Shown: piece by piece, positions 27,795-36,658 of the stretch | Position numbering within the stretch: position 1 is the first letter of the stretch | Layout: the number at the start of each line of letters is the position of its first letter | Source of the DNA: Devosia sp. YIM 151766 | GTDB taxonomy: Bacteria; Pseudomonadota; Alphaproteobacteria; Rhizobiales; Devosiaceae | Direction: 5' to 3' | DNA length: 64,000 nucleotides | Assembly (NCBI RefSeq): GCF_030285925.1 | Contig: NZ_CP127251.1 | Span: forward strand, 2,666,001-2,730,000 | Made by a program: the position numbers and the translations under genes | The notes under the pieces: generated by a model | The model's database searches: none | Seen by the model: only the letters and a program-made list of their open reading frames with translations | What the model was told of the DNA's origin: nothing

Positions 27795-30112
27795 GGTGTT
27801 CCTCCGCTGAGCCAGGATTGCAGCGGCACGGCGCCCGAATAGCCCACATTGAAACCGGCCGGCGCCGACAGGCGGAATGTGACCGTGGCGCGCAGGTCAT
27901 TCTTGTCTATATGCGTCGGGCCTGTGCGGGTGAGGTTGGCGGCCATATTGAGATAGCCATCATTGTAAGCGACGCCGCCGCCGACCTGCAGCCAGCTATT
28001 GCCGGCAATGTCCCAATAATAATTGCCGGAGGCCGACCAATATTCGTCAATGGGCACGGTCAACTCGGCGCCGATCTCATGCAGATTTCTTGTATTCCCC
28101 GCCAATGGCGTCGCCGCGGCATAGCGATAATTGAGCGCGCCGCCCCAGCCGTCCTGGCTATAGGCGACGCCCAGCCCGGCCCGCGCCAGGCTCAGATCAT
28201 CGGTGTCAAGCTGCGCCTTGCCGCCGAACTTGAAGGCATCGGCGACGACACCATAGGCGCCGAGCACCGCATAAGAAGCCGCGCTGTCGAGGCCGGATGC
28301 GACACCGGCCCGTTGCCGGTTGGGCGCGGCAAAGACATTGGTTCCGGCAAGCTGGAAGGATTGCCCGGCCACCAATTCGAGATAATTTCCATCATCAAGG
28401 CTGGCCAGATAGCGGCCGCCGACATTCAGCCGCAGCCCGGTCTCCTGCCGGTCGATGCCGGTAAAGCGGTTATAGCTGAACAGATTGGTATCGTCGAAGA
28501 TCACGCTTTGCGAATCTTCATTGGTGATGCCTGGCTGGATGCTCGAAGCGCCCCGATAGACGATTTGCGCAATGGGCTCGACCAGATGGGTGATGCCCGG
28601 ACTGCGCGCCACTAATGGATAGCGGACATCGAGCGCCGCAATGGGCGTCGCGCCCAGGAGCGTACTGGCAGCAGGGGCTTCCTTCGCCGAGCTTTGCCCA
28701 TCATATCCTGCCGTATCTAGCCTGATACCGGCAAACGGCGTCACCACGGCGCCGCCAGCGATCCACTGGTTCTGCCAGCTCGCCTGCGCCATGCCATGCA
28801 TACGGGTTCCTGCATATCCAAAGTCGTAAGGGACACCACCAGGAGCGGAATAATGATCTCGCTCGCGATAAATACCCAGCATCCGCGCTTCCACCGCGAC
28901 CTGTCCGGCTCCCGGAGCCAGCTTGAAGGTCCGTTCCACCCGCAGATTGGGCAACGCCATGCCCTGTTGCTCGCGCTTCTGATCCGTATTGTCGCCAAGC
29001 AGATTGAATTGCTGCAGCCGCGCATCGATGTAAGTGTCCTCGGTCAGATGCGTCGCATAGACTTCATTGACCGCCGCGCGGCGGGGGCTGAGCTGATAAT
29101 CCTTGAAATAGGCGCTGTCGGTAAAGGCCGCATAGGCAAAGCCGAGCGTCCAATCCTCGACCGGCCGGAACTCGCCCTGTGCCTGCACGGCGCCGCGCCA
29201 ATCGCGTTTGGCATCGGGGAAGCTGAAGGCGTTCGGATCGAATTGGTGCAGGCCCGAAGCCTTGATGCGGAACGAGCCCTGATCGAACCGCTGCACCCAT
29301 TCGGCGCCAAGGAGAAATCCCTGGCGGGACAAAAGCGTTGGCGTCAGAATGATATCGGTCGTGCGGGTCGAATAGACCGGGAACGACATTTCCGCCCGCA
29401 TGCCGATCTGCTCGCTATAGCCCAGGCTGGGCCGCGGCAGGGCGTCCAGCGCTTCATTGCTGAGATCGGGCAGCCACAAATAGGGCAGCCATGCCACCGG
29501 CACGCCGAGCAGCGACAGGATCGGCTGCTCGAAGCTGACCGAACCATCGTCGACATTCTGCACCACTTTGGCGGCGCTCATCGACCAGCCGATCCGGCCA
29601 CCATGTTTGCCGATACATTCCCCGCAAGGCGCATAATCCGCATTCATCAGGATAGAGCGCAATTCCCGGTCGAAATCGGCGCTATCGGCAGTGATCCGCG
29701 ATCCGTCATAGGCCGTGATCGTCATCGAATCGAGCAATGTGCGCTTGAGATTGCCGGTTAGCGCCAGGGTGGAACTCTGCGAAACATTGCCCGCCGGGTC
29801 GGTGACCCGGACATTGCCCACCACATCCATCTCACCGCCGCCGCGACGATAGACCAGCTCATTGCCGGTAATGGTATAGCCGCTGACCCGTAGCACCACC
29901 TCGCCACGGGCGGTGATGATATTGCGCACCGAATCGAAAACCAGCTCCTCAGCCTCGACCGCCGTGGAGGCCGCCGGATCGATGGGAGCATTGAAAAAGC
30001 TCTCGGGCACCAGCCGCTGCGCCTGGGCCGGCACAAGGCCCGCCAGTCCGAAACCGACAATGGCGGCCAAAGCCGCCAGGCCCAGAAGATTATGGCGATA
30101 TACCGGCCTCAA
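27791..30112 (-). CDS. lptD: LptD-like LPS-assembly outer membrane protein
   Basis: 773 residues. A signal peptide, an OstA/LptA-like N-terminal domain (about 50-150: AEELVFDSVRNIITARGEVVL in part, GNELVYRRGGGEMDVVGNV) and a beta-barrel domain. The PVAWLPYLWLPDLS segment is the equivalent of the family PxxYLPY motif. A CGEC pair is present in the N-terminal region (NADYAPCGECIGKHGG); no C-terminal cysteine pair is visible. LptD inserts LPS into the outer leaflet. The usual neighbours lptF, lptG, surA, pdxA and ksgA are missing. The start is a TTG; no in-frame ATG lies nearby. Confidence 0.85.
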   Translation of the reverse strand: MRPVYRHNLLGLAALAAIVGFGLAGLVPAQAQRLVPESFFNAPIDPAASTAVEAEELVFDSVRNIITARGEVVLRVSGYTITGNELVYRRGGGEMDVVGNVRVTDPAGNVSQSSTLALTGNLKRTLLDSMTITAYDGSRITADSADFDRELRSILMNADYAPCGECIGKHGGRIGWSMSAAKVVQNVDDGSVSFEQPILSLLGVPVAWLPYLWLPDLSNEALDALPRPSLGYSEQIGMRAEMSFPVYSTRTTDIILTPTLLSRQGFLLGAEWVQRFDQGSFRIKASGLHQFDPNAFSFPDAKRDWRGAVQAQGEFRPVEDWTLGFAYAAFTDSAYFKDYQLSPRRAAVNEVYATHLTEDTYIDARLQQFNLLGDNTDQKREQQGMALPNLRVERTFKLAPGAGQVAVEARMLGIYRERDHYSAPGGVPYDFGYAGTRMHGMAQASWQNQWIAGGAVVTPFAGIRLDTAGYDGQSSAKEAPAASTLLGATPIAALDVRYPLVARSPGITHLVEPIAQIVYRGASSIQPGITNEDSQSVIFDDTNLFSYNRFTGIDRQETGLRLNVGGRYLASLDDGNYLELVAGQSFQLAGTNVFAAPNRQRAGVASGLDSAASYAVLGAYGVVADAFKFGGKAQLDTDDLSLARAGLGVAYSQDGWGGALNYRYAAATPLAGNTRNLHEIGAELTVPIDEYWSASGNYYWDIAGNSWLQVGGGVAYNDGYLNMAANLTRTGPTHIDKNDLRATVTFRLSAPAGFNVGYSGAVPLQSWLSGGTP

Positions 30113-30453
30113 GAATTCTCGCCCTTCTTTCCAGGCTCTCGCCAGGAAGAAAGCGCCGCGCTGCGCCCGAACTCAAACACTATCGCTTCCCTACGCGCAA
30201 TGGCGGACCAAACCAGATCGATAAAGTACCGCCCAATCTAGCCCCGGGCAATGAACAATGTGCAAACCACGCAGTCGCGCCGTGCCATAGCGCCATCTCC
30301 GCAACATTGCGGGGCCTGGTCGCTGGTCACCCCGCTCGGACGCAACGGCACGATTTTCCTGTCCGGTCTCCTAAGCCACCCGCAAGGATCGTCGTGAATG
30401 CGGAATTGTATCCGGGGACCGCACCACAGGAATTTAGTCGCTTCCTGGACGCC
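30113..30453. other. Intergenic stretch with no recognisable feature
   Basis: 341 bp between lptD and a small secreted protein gene. I see no convincing ORF, tRNA or terminator. It presumably holds the lptD promoter near 30,150-30,230, where the bases are less GC-rich, but I cannot name boxes. Confidence 0.4.
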
Positions 30454-30888
30454 TTAGCCGTCTTCAAAAAGTTCGAAATCTTCATCAAACGAATAGGTTC
30501 GACAATCGACGCGCGGCATTCCTGCCAGAAGGCCAAGCTCGGCGCGTGATGAGAAGATATGCAGTGGAATAGGGTCCGACATTTGGCCCAGCGGGATGTT
30601 GGCGGGGTTTGTGCTGCATTCCCGGCGATCAAATGTCAGGATATAGTTCACGATGGACGCGCAGCGGCGGCAATCCTTGATGTCGGCAAGGTGCATTTGA
30701 CATTGGAACGCGACCTCGCCAAGGACGCCGGAAAGACTGGCTTCGCCGGCATGGTTGAATTTCAGTTCGGCGTCGATAGTCTTGCTTGAATAGACGCAAC
30801 TTGCCGCCGGCTGGTCAGCTCGGAGCCCGGTGGGTAAACCAAACGACGCGAGTACCGCGACGAATGATGCGCTGATCAGACTATTCAT
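30454..30888 (-). CDS. Small exported protein of unknown function
   Basis: 144 residues. An N-terminal signal peptide (MNSLISASFVAVLASFGLPT, cleavage near LRA-DQ) precedes a mature part with six cysteines (for example AFQCQMHL, DCRRCASIV, RRECSTNP, RVDCRTYSF). This suggests disulfide bonds in the periplasm. No family is recognised. Its ATG overlaps the end of the upstream LprI-like gene by 8 bp, so the two are coupled and probably work together. Confidence 0.6.
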   Translation of the reverse strand: MNSLISASFVAVLASFGLPTGLRADQPAASCVYSSKTIDAELKFNHAGEASLSGVLGEVAFQCQMHLADIKDCRRCASIVNYILTFDRRECSTNPANIPLGQMSDPIPLHIFSSRAELGLLAGMPRVDCRTYSFDEDFELFEDG

Positions 30889-31762
30889 CAGTCGGCCAGA
30901 CCGCGCCCTGCTCGCCGTCCTGCGTGATCCTCAATTGGCCGCTCTCGATCACCCAGCCAATGTGGTTGGTCGCGCTGAAAACGGCCCGCGCGGGTGGGGC
31001 GGCCGGCACTGGCCCGAGGATTTCAAGACGCGGCCCATTGCCGTCGACGGTACACAGATTGGCGATGGCATGACTGACGTCGCCTTCATCGTTTTCTCTG
31101 GCGAACAGGAAAATGCCGTCGTCGCAGTCCGCGCCGCCATTGCAATAGCTGCACGAGGTGATGTCTATCGTTTCGCGCTGCCCATCGGCCAGTGAGATGT
31201 CGAGCAAGCGCTGATCGCCATCCTGCCGCGTGGCCCAGGCAATGCCGGCTTCCTCATCGCTGCGGGCGAGACCGGTGGGGTCGCCGAAATGGCTGGCGGC
31301 GCGCAGCAATTGCAGGTCCCGGCACCACGCATAGGCATGGTCGGTGAGAAAGACGAGGCTCTCAAGCCGTTTTTGCGTCAGGTCCAGCCGGCAGGCGCCA
31401 GCATTGATCCAGGCGCCGGTATTGCCGGGGGAATTCTCGATCAGCGTGCAATAGCTCTCGCGATAGTCGAGCCAGGCCGATTGCGCAGCGGCAATCGCAT
31501 CGCGATCCGCCGCGCGGCAATAGTTCTTTGCCGCTCGCGCGAGCGCGGTCTCGATATCCAGATCGAGGACGGCGCTCCGATCGATCATGCAATCGCCGGC
31601 CATCGCGCCGCCGAGAGCGTAATCAGGCTGATCGAGGCAAGCCTCATAGGCTTCGCCGAGACTGAAGGACTCAGCCCCGGTCGGCGTGCCAGCCAGCCCA
31701 AGGAGGGCCGAAGCGAATACCAATGATATTGCAATAGTCGATAGGCCGCCGGCACTCTTCAT
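30881..31762 (-). CDS. Exported cysteine-rich protein with LprI-like region
   Basis: 293 residues with a signal peptide (MKSAGGLSTIAISLVFASAL). The N-terminal part has the DUF1311/LprI layout: a first Cys (YEACLDQP), a long helix with AAKNYCRAADRDAIAAAQSAW and the LDYRESYC...GACRLDLT tail (short quotes). The C-terminal part (DITSCSYCNGGADCDDG) is unrecognised and has four more cysteines. It would be periplasmic. By analogy it could inhibit a lytic enzyme; this is inference. It is the first gene of a two-gene unit with the 144-residue protein. Confidence 0.65.
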   Translation of the reverse strand: MKSAGGLSTIAISLVFASALLGLAGTPTGAESFSLGEAYEACLDQPDYALGGAMAGDCMIDRSAVLDLDIETALARAAKNYCRAADRDAIAAAQSAWLDYRESYCTLIENSPGNTGAWINAGACRLDLTQKRLESLVFLTDHAYAWCRDLQLLRAASHFGDPTGLARSDEEAGIAWATRQDGDQRLLDISLADGQRETIDITSCSYCNGGADCDDGIFLFARENDEGDVSHAIANLCTVDGNGPRLEILGPVPAAPPARAVFSATNHIGWVIESGQLRITQDGEQGAVWPTDE

Positions 31763-31838
31763 ATCGCCACTGCTCGCATCGTCCTATTCCCCTGACGCAT
31801 TTGTCCGCAATATTCCAGCAATCGTCACACGAGCTGTC

Positions 31839-32327
31839 TCATTCCATCCTTGAGACAGTCCCCCAATCTTCGACACCTTTGCGCAACAGCCGGAAATTCA
31901 CACAATCGCCGCCATGATGTCCGGCCCGGCTCCAACACCACCGCAGATTGCTTCCATTGACCGTCAAATTGGCCGTCTGCGCATAATCTCTGTAGGCGTT
32001 ATATGTATCTTTAAGAATACTCGGCTTGCCGACGAACTTTATTACGCAGGTATTCGTGCCTGTTGCCGTGGCAGAAAGGTGCTGCGGCTCCATGTATGAC
32101 GCTTCGTATATTGTCGCTCTTGAGCCAAAGTCAGAACTCGTTGCCGTCAAAGTGTCAAGAAATACGTAGTACGATTGCGCCATAAAATTCATTCTGGCGT
32201 ACTGCCCGCTGATCGGACCAATATCATTTCGCCAGTACCCATAGAACGCCGGCCCGCAATTCGCGAAAGCGGCGCCTGAAAATGTCAGCGTCGTGACCAG
32301 CACCAATAGCTGCAGGATTATCCTCAC
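31839..32327 (-). CDS. Small exported protein of unknown function
   Basis: 162 residues. A clear signal peptide (MRIILQLLVLVTTLTFSGAA, cleavage at AFA-NCG). The mature part has four cysteines (NCGPAFYGYW, TNTCVIKF, LRWCWSRA, GDCVNFRLL) and is rich in Tyr, Thr and Asn. No family is recognised. It stands 76 bp upstream of the LprI-like gene on the same strand, so it may share its promoter. Bases 32328-32554 before the next gene diverge in two directions and show no other feature. Confidence 0.6.
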   Translation of the reverse strand: MRIILQLLVLVTTLTFSGAAFANCGPAFYGYWRNDIGPISGQYARMNFMAQSYYVFLDTLTATSSDFGSRATIYEASYMEPQHLSATATGTNTCVIKFVGKPSILKDTYNAYRDYAQTANLTVNGSNLRWCWSRAGHHGGDCVNFRLLRKGVEDWGTVSRME

Positions 32328-32554
32328 AGTCCACTCCTTCGCATTTCAACAATTGCGTCCGGTCAGCACGGCCGCAAATGCTTGACGTTAGACGGGAACA
32401 AGGGGCGCGCAATCACCCGTAAGGGTGATGCCGTCGCCGGCAGTCGCTGTTATCGTCAATTGCTGACGGGATTCCGGCGGACACCATGACAGTACAAAGC
32501 TTTTTCGCCGGCGGAAAACGCAGTCTTGAAACGAAACCGGCTGGGCAGGCATAA

Positions 32555-34096
32555 ATGTTGAACGGTCTTCGATTTATCGCTCTGCCTCTGGCGTTGATGG
32601 CGTCCGCGCCGGCGCTCGCTCTCGAGGCCGAAATACTCGAAGAGGTGGCGCTTCAACTGCGTGAGAGCTGGGCGTCATCCTGCGTCACTATTCCGCTCGG
32701 CAATCATCAATATGCCGCCGAGGCACCAGCGGCGTCGGGCGCCGAACAGGCCGGGCTGAGCTTCGACCGCGCGGTCGATCTGGGCGGGTGGGACAAGATC
32801 GACGCGGTGACGGTGACTTTTTCGGATTACCTGGGCAATCCAACCCCCGAACCATCCGTCGACGGCGGTGCCGTGCTGGTCGAACTGGTCGCAGCCGATG
32901 ATCCCCTGATAGAGGTCGCCCCCGACACGCGTTCCGCCTGTTTTGCCTTGCAGGGCAGTTTCGCCGATATCCGGCCCACATCGATCATTCCCGTAACGCT
33001 CGATGACGGGCGGCCGGGACGGGTCTATTTCTTCGATTATACCGCCAATTGGTCGCCGGCGGTCGCGCAACGCTACCAGATGGGCTCGGAGAGAGTTGCG
33101 GCGGTTTTGGTCAGCTTCGATCCGGGGACCGGCTGGAACCGGATCGAGTCATTGAGCACCGAGGAGGCTGGGCTGTCATTCCCGCCCGACAGTTTCAGCA
33201 GTGACGGGCTGGCCCGGTTCGACATTGAACACGAGGACAGGATCGAAATAGTCGAGGTTCCCGAGAACTATCAGGCGGACCTGCCGCTGGCGGTACGGTA
33301 TGGGACGGTATTTCCGGCAGATGTTGCGGCCTGCCGGGGGGGAGAGCCATGGGAGCAGCCGGACTGTCTCGGTGCCGTTGCCCAAAGCGGCGCTATTCTG
33401 GGGGCGCTCAGCCGATGCGCGCGCGACGATACCGGATGCCTCACCGACCTCTTCCATGCAGAGGCGCCCGACACGATTGCGGATTGGTGCCTGCCCCAAC
33501 AGGGCGATGACGGGTCCAAATTGCCCCGGTGCCAGGCATTTGCCGCGCTTACCGGCACACAGGACCAGCCCGCCGCGGCATTGCCCCATTGGCGTTCTCC
33601 CAGGCTGATCCGGCGGGACGAGCCCGGCGGCGCGGCGTTCTTTATCCGCGCGCATTCGCTTGAATACGGGCCGCTAGCAGAGTTTGAAATTTCTGAAAGG
33701 GAACGAAGCGATGGCACGCCCTATCTCAAGATTACCTGCGGCGCGGGGCAGTTGGGCGCCGCCATGCTGTATGCGGCCCATTCGCCGCTCTGGGCGGCCG
33801 GCGAGCCGGTTTCCGCCAATGTGAAAGGGCGGTGGGACGAGGAGCATGACACCGCATTCGTGCTGGTCGCCGATAGGGATGGATCAACACTGGCGTTCGA
33901 TGACGGCGATATCGCAAGGTTCTTTGGGAACGCCTTGCGCGGCGAGAGCTTCGATCTCACCACTTCAGGCGACGCCGCCATGCGCGCCCATTTCTCGATC
34001 AGACGAATTGTCAGCGCTTTCGGCGACGATATCGACCTGCCGGCCCTGCTCTCAGAGGCCGGATGCGGCGCGGCCGTCGGGGAGGCAGGCTTGTAA
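32555..34096 (+). CDS. Large exported protein of unknown function
   Basis: 513 residues with a signal peptide (MLNGLRFIALPLALMASAPA, cleavage at LALEA). No domain is recognised. A central cysteine-rich piece (ADVAACRGGEPWEQPDCLGA, ALSRCARDDTGCLTDLFHAE in parts, ADWCLPQQ) recalls the LprI-like proteins on the other side. The C-terminal part is beta-rich (LKITCGAGQLGAAMLYA, GSTLAFDDGDIARFF). The stop TAA overlaps the ATG of the ankyrin gene (TAATG), so translation is coupled. It is the first gene of a plus-strand series of exported proteins. Confidence 0.65.
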   Translation: MLNGLRFIALPLALMASAPALALEAEILEEVALQLRESWASSCVTIPLGNHQYAAEAPAASGAEQAGLSFDRAVDLGGWDKIDAVTVTFSDYLGNPTPEPSVDGGAVLVELVAADDPLIEVAPDTRSACFALQGSFADIRPTSIIPVTLDDGRPGRVYFFDYTANWSPAVAQRYQMGSERVAAVLVSFDPGTGWNRIESLSTEEAGLSFPPDSFSSDGLARFDIEHEDRIEIVEVPENYQADLPLAVRYGTVFPADVAACRGGEPWEQPDCLGAVAQSGAILGALSRCARDDTGCLTDLFHAEAPDTIADWCLPQQGDDGSKLPRCQAFAALTGTQDQPAAALPHWRSPRLIRRDEPGGAAFFIRAHSLEYGPLAEFEISERERSDGTPYLKITCGAGQLGAAMLYAAHSPLWAAGEPVSANVKGRWDEEHDTAFVLVADRDGSTLAFDDGDIARFFGNALRGESFDLTTSGDAAMRAHFSIRRIVSAFGDDIDLPALLSEAGCGAAVGEAGL

Positions 34097-35709
34097 TGCG
34101 GCTCATAGTCCTGCGGAGAGCCAGGATGCTGGCACTGCTTCGCGCCATTGCCATTCTGATGGGCGCTTCCACCGCAGCGCTATATCCTTCGCAGGGCGTC
34201 GCGCAGCCTGTGGCGGACCCGGTGGCGCAGACGATGGTGGGCCAACTCCAATCGGCTATTCTGCGAAATGACGCGGAGCACCTGGAGGCGTTCTCGAAAG
34301 TAGGGCTCAATCTCGCCCTTCTTGGCGATGACGGCCGGCGTTTGATGTTCCTTGCGGCGGAAGAAGCGCAGGAAACAACCATCGATCTCCTGATCGGGCT
34401 GGGAGGTGATGTCCAGGCGCGCAACGCTATGGGTTACACTCTGGTAATGGCCGCCCTGGCAGCGGGAAATCTGGAGAATGCGCTGCTCTTCCGCGAGCGC
34501 GGCGTCAAACTTGACGTGCTGGGCCATGACGGCCACAGCGCCGAAACCCTCGCCGAGCTTATCGGCGCCGAGGGCTTTGATTCCGGACGGACTGCGCCGG
34601 TGCTGACCCTCGATCAGGCTCAAGCCGATCGTCTGCTGCTGCTGGCTGTCGAGCATGGTGACCTCGAGGGCATTAATTTCGCCTTGGCTAATGGCGCCAG
34701 CCTTGGAGCCTCTGCCGTCAATGGCTGGTCGGCTGTGATGCTTGCAGCGCTGGCAGGCGATGAAGAGATCCTGAGTCTGCTGGTGTCGGAACTGAAGCGG
34801 GACGGTGCCGATGGTCTGGCCAGCGAGCGGAACCGGACCGTAGGACAAGATAAATTCGATGTGGTGCTGGCCGCATTGGTCGGCGAAGGCGGCGGCTTGG
34901 AGCCAGATCACCAAAAGGTCGTCGAATTGCTCGGCAGGCTGCGGACCGATTTGTTCGATGGCGACTTTCCGGCAGAGCGCCTCCGGCTTTATCGATCTGT
35001 AGCGGAGCGCATGAATTATGATCCGCTCATCATCGATCCTGCGTTGGAGCCGGGCGCGGATGCCGGGCGGAGTTCCGACCGCCTGTCATCCCCGGAATTT
35101 CTGCCTGAATTCGAATATTACCTGCCCTATGCCATTGCGGACAACCAGACCGGCTGGTGGATCGTGCAAACGGTGCTTGAGTCCGAGGGGTTGCTCGAAA
35201 TTGTCGACGATTTTCCGGGGCCGAATACCTATTCCGCCCTGCTTTCCTATCTGGAACCCCTTGAGCAAATTCTTGCCGATCGCGCCATGGAGGCAATGAT
35301 CCGGGCCGATAATGCGGATAGCCAGCCGGTGCCCGGGGCTTATTTCGGGTATGGCGAGGTCGGCGATAGCAAAGGCGAATATAAAATCGCCATTGTCGAC
35401 GGGACTGACCGCAGAATACCCGCTGGATATACCGGATATATCTATTACCCGGATGGCGGCGAGCCCCGCTACAGCTTCAAATTTGCCCTCGATGGCGGGC
35501 CGCAACACTGCATTGTCACCAATGACGACCCGGACACGCGCAGCCGCATGTTCCGCTGCCCATTGCTGAACGGCGTGGTGACGCTGACCAATACCAGCAG
35601 TTACGATTCAACCTGGTTGTCGCTCGATTTCGGCTCGGGCGAAGACAGCGTCCTCACCCTTACAAATCGCTCCTCTCCGTTCCAGATACCGCGACCGGGA
35701 GGACAATAA
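34096..35709 (+). CDS. Exported ankyrin-repeat protein with PG-binding-like and C-terminal beta domains
   Basis: 537 residues from the ATG at 34096. A basic N-terminus and hydrophobic segment (LRAIAILMGASTAALYPS) form a signal peptide. Residues about 45-235 carry ankyrin-like repeats (DDGRRLMFLAAEEAQETTID, AMGYTLVMAALAAGNLENAL, NGWSAVMLAALAGDEEILSL). The region about 330-410 (PEFLPEFEYYLPYAI, FPGPNTYSALLSYLEPLEQI) is paralogous to the next gene, including a peptidoglycan-binding-like PG..T..AL pattern. A C-terminal domain (PAGYTGYIYYPDGG, NDDPDTRSRMFRCPLLNGVV) is also shared. No catalytic motif is visible. Function unknown. Confidence 0.7.
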   Translation: MRLIVLRRARMLALLRAIAILMGASTAALYPSQGVAQPVADPVAQTMVGQLQSAILRNDAEHLEAFSKVGLNLALLGDDGRRLMFLAAEEAQETTIDLLIGLGGDVQARNAMGYTLVMAALAAGNLENALLFRERGVKLDVLGHDGHSAETLAELIGAEGFDSGRTAPVLTLDQAQADRLLLLAVEHGDLEGINFALANGASLGASAVNGWSAVMLAALAGDEEILSLLVSELKRDGADGLASERNRTVGQDKFDVVLAALVGEGGGLEPDHQKVVELLGRLRTDLFDGDFPAERLRLYRSVAERMNYDPLIIDPALEPGADAGRSSDRLSSPEFLPEFEYYLPYAIADNQTGWWIVQTVLESEGLLEIVDDFPGPNTYSALLSYLEPLEQILADRAMEAMIRADNADSQPVPGAYFGYGEVGDSKGEYKIAIVDGTDRRIPAGYTGYIYYPDGGEPRYSFKFALDGGPQHCIVTNDDPDTRSRMFRCPLLNGVVTLTNTSSYDSTWLSLDFGSGEDSVLTLTNRSSPFQIPRPGGQ

Positions 35710-35714
35710 CGACA

Positions 35715-36599
35715 ATGTTCGCAGCATCAGTTCTGCAATTCATGCGTCCCCTCCTGCTGCCGGTGCTCGTCATTGCGGCGGGGGCACATTTGGTCTCCGG
35801 GGCCGCGGCGCAGGGCGGCATTGTCACCGGCGGTCCCGAACCGCTAACCCCGGAAGCGGAAGAACTCCTGCGCGAGGGAGATGAATTTCTGGAGAATCTG
35901 CGCCAGGACCTCTTGCAACAATTGGAAGACTTCAGGCTGGAATATGGCACATCCGCCCCCGAATTCCTGCCGCCGCTTGAATACGATCTGCCTTTCGGCA
36001 TGCCTGCCGACCGCAATGGCTGGAGGCAGGTCCAGCAAAAGCTCCAGGCCGCCGGTTTCTATGACGCCGCCATCGATGGAATTCCGGGCGAAAAAACCCA
36101 CGCGGCATTGCTGGCCTATATGGAAAACCTGGAACAGAGCTTGGTGGACCGGGGCATCGAGGCCATCAGACGAGGCAAGAAGGCCGCACCATGGCGCGAT
36201 GGCCATTCCGAATTGGGCTATGGCGTGGAAGGAGACCGGGCCGGCGAGTTCAGAAGGGTGGCGGTAGATGGGGCGCCGGCGATGCAGCCCGCAGGCTATA
36301 GCGGGTACTCGTTCGAGCGAGACGGGGCCCACATTTATCAGTTCTCCTATGCAATCGAGGGCAGCCCCGACCAAGCCTGCAAAGTGCATAATGACGACGA
36401 AATTCTATCTGACCTCCGCCCGATAGATCGCGCATTCACATGCCCCTTGTTGAATGGCGAAATTATACTTGGAAACGGTTATATTCTCGATTTTCCTTTC
36501 ACAGCTTTGGGGATGAATATTGATGGGGTTATAGAACTTTTTGGAGAATTCCGGTGGCACCAGACCCCGACCCAAATACCAACGCATATCATCGAGTAA
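35715..36599 (+). CDS. Exported protein, paralogue of the C-terminal half of the upstream ankyrin protein
   Basis: 294 residues with a signal peptide (about residues 1-33). A short helical segment (EEDLL-type, residues 45-75) precedes a stretch resembling a peptidoglycan-binding domain: GWRQVQQKLQAAGFYDAAID then GIPGEKTHAALLAYMENLEQ. The C-terminal part (PAGYSGYSFERDG, KVHNDDE, RAFTCPLLNGEIIL) matches the ankyrin protein's end. The shared PEFLP, PG-x-x-T and CPLLNG motifs in the same order show duplication. It lies 5 bp after the ankyrin gene, surely in one operon. Probably periplasmic; function unknown. Confidence 0.7.
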   Translation: MFAASVLQFMRPLLLPVLVIAAGAHLVSGAAAQGGIVTGGPEPLTPEAEELLREGDEFLENLRQDLLQQLEDFRLEYGTSAPEFLPPLEYDLPFGMPADRNGWRQVQQKLQAAGFYDAAIDGIPGEKTHAALLAYMENLEQSLVDRGIEAIRRGKKAAPWRDGHSELGYGVEGDRAGEFRRVAVDGAPAMQPAGYSGYSFERDGAHIYQFSYAIEGSPDQACKVHNDDEILSDLRPIDRAFTCPLLNGEIILGNGYILDFPFTALGMNIDGVIELFGEFRWHQTPTQIPTHIIE

Positions 36600-36658
36600 G
36601 CCGCGTCGCCGTCAGGCCGGCCTAGGCCGGATTCCAAGACCAAGGAAAGGTCGCAAGA

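Noticed and set aside
30307..30549. 80-codon plus-strand frame after lptD
   Set aside because: No ribosome binding site or family resemblance and it overlaps the small exported protein on the other strand.
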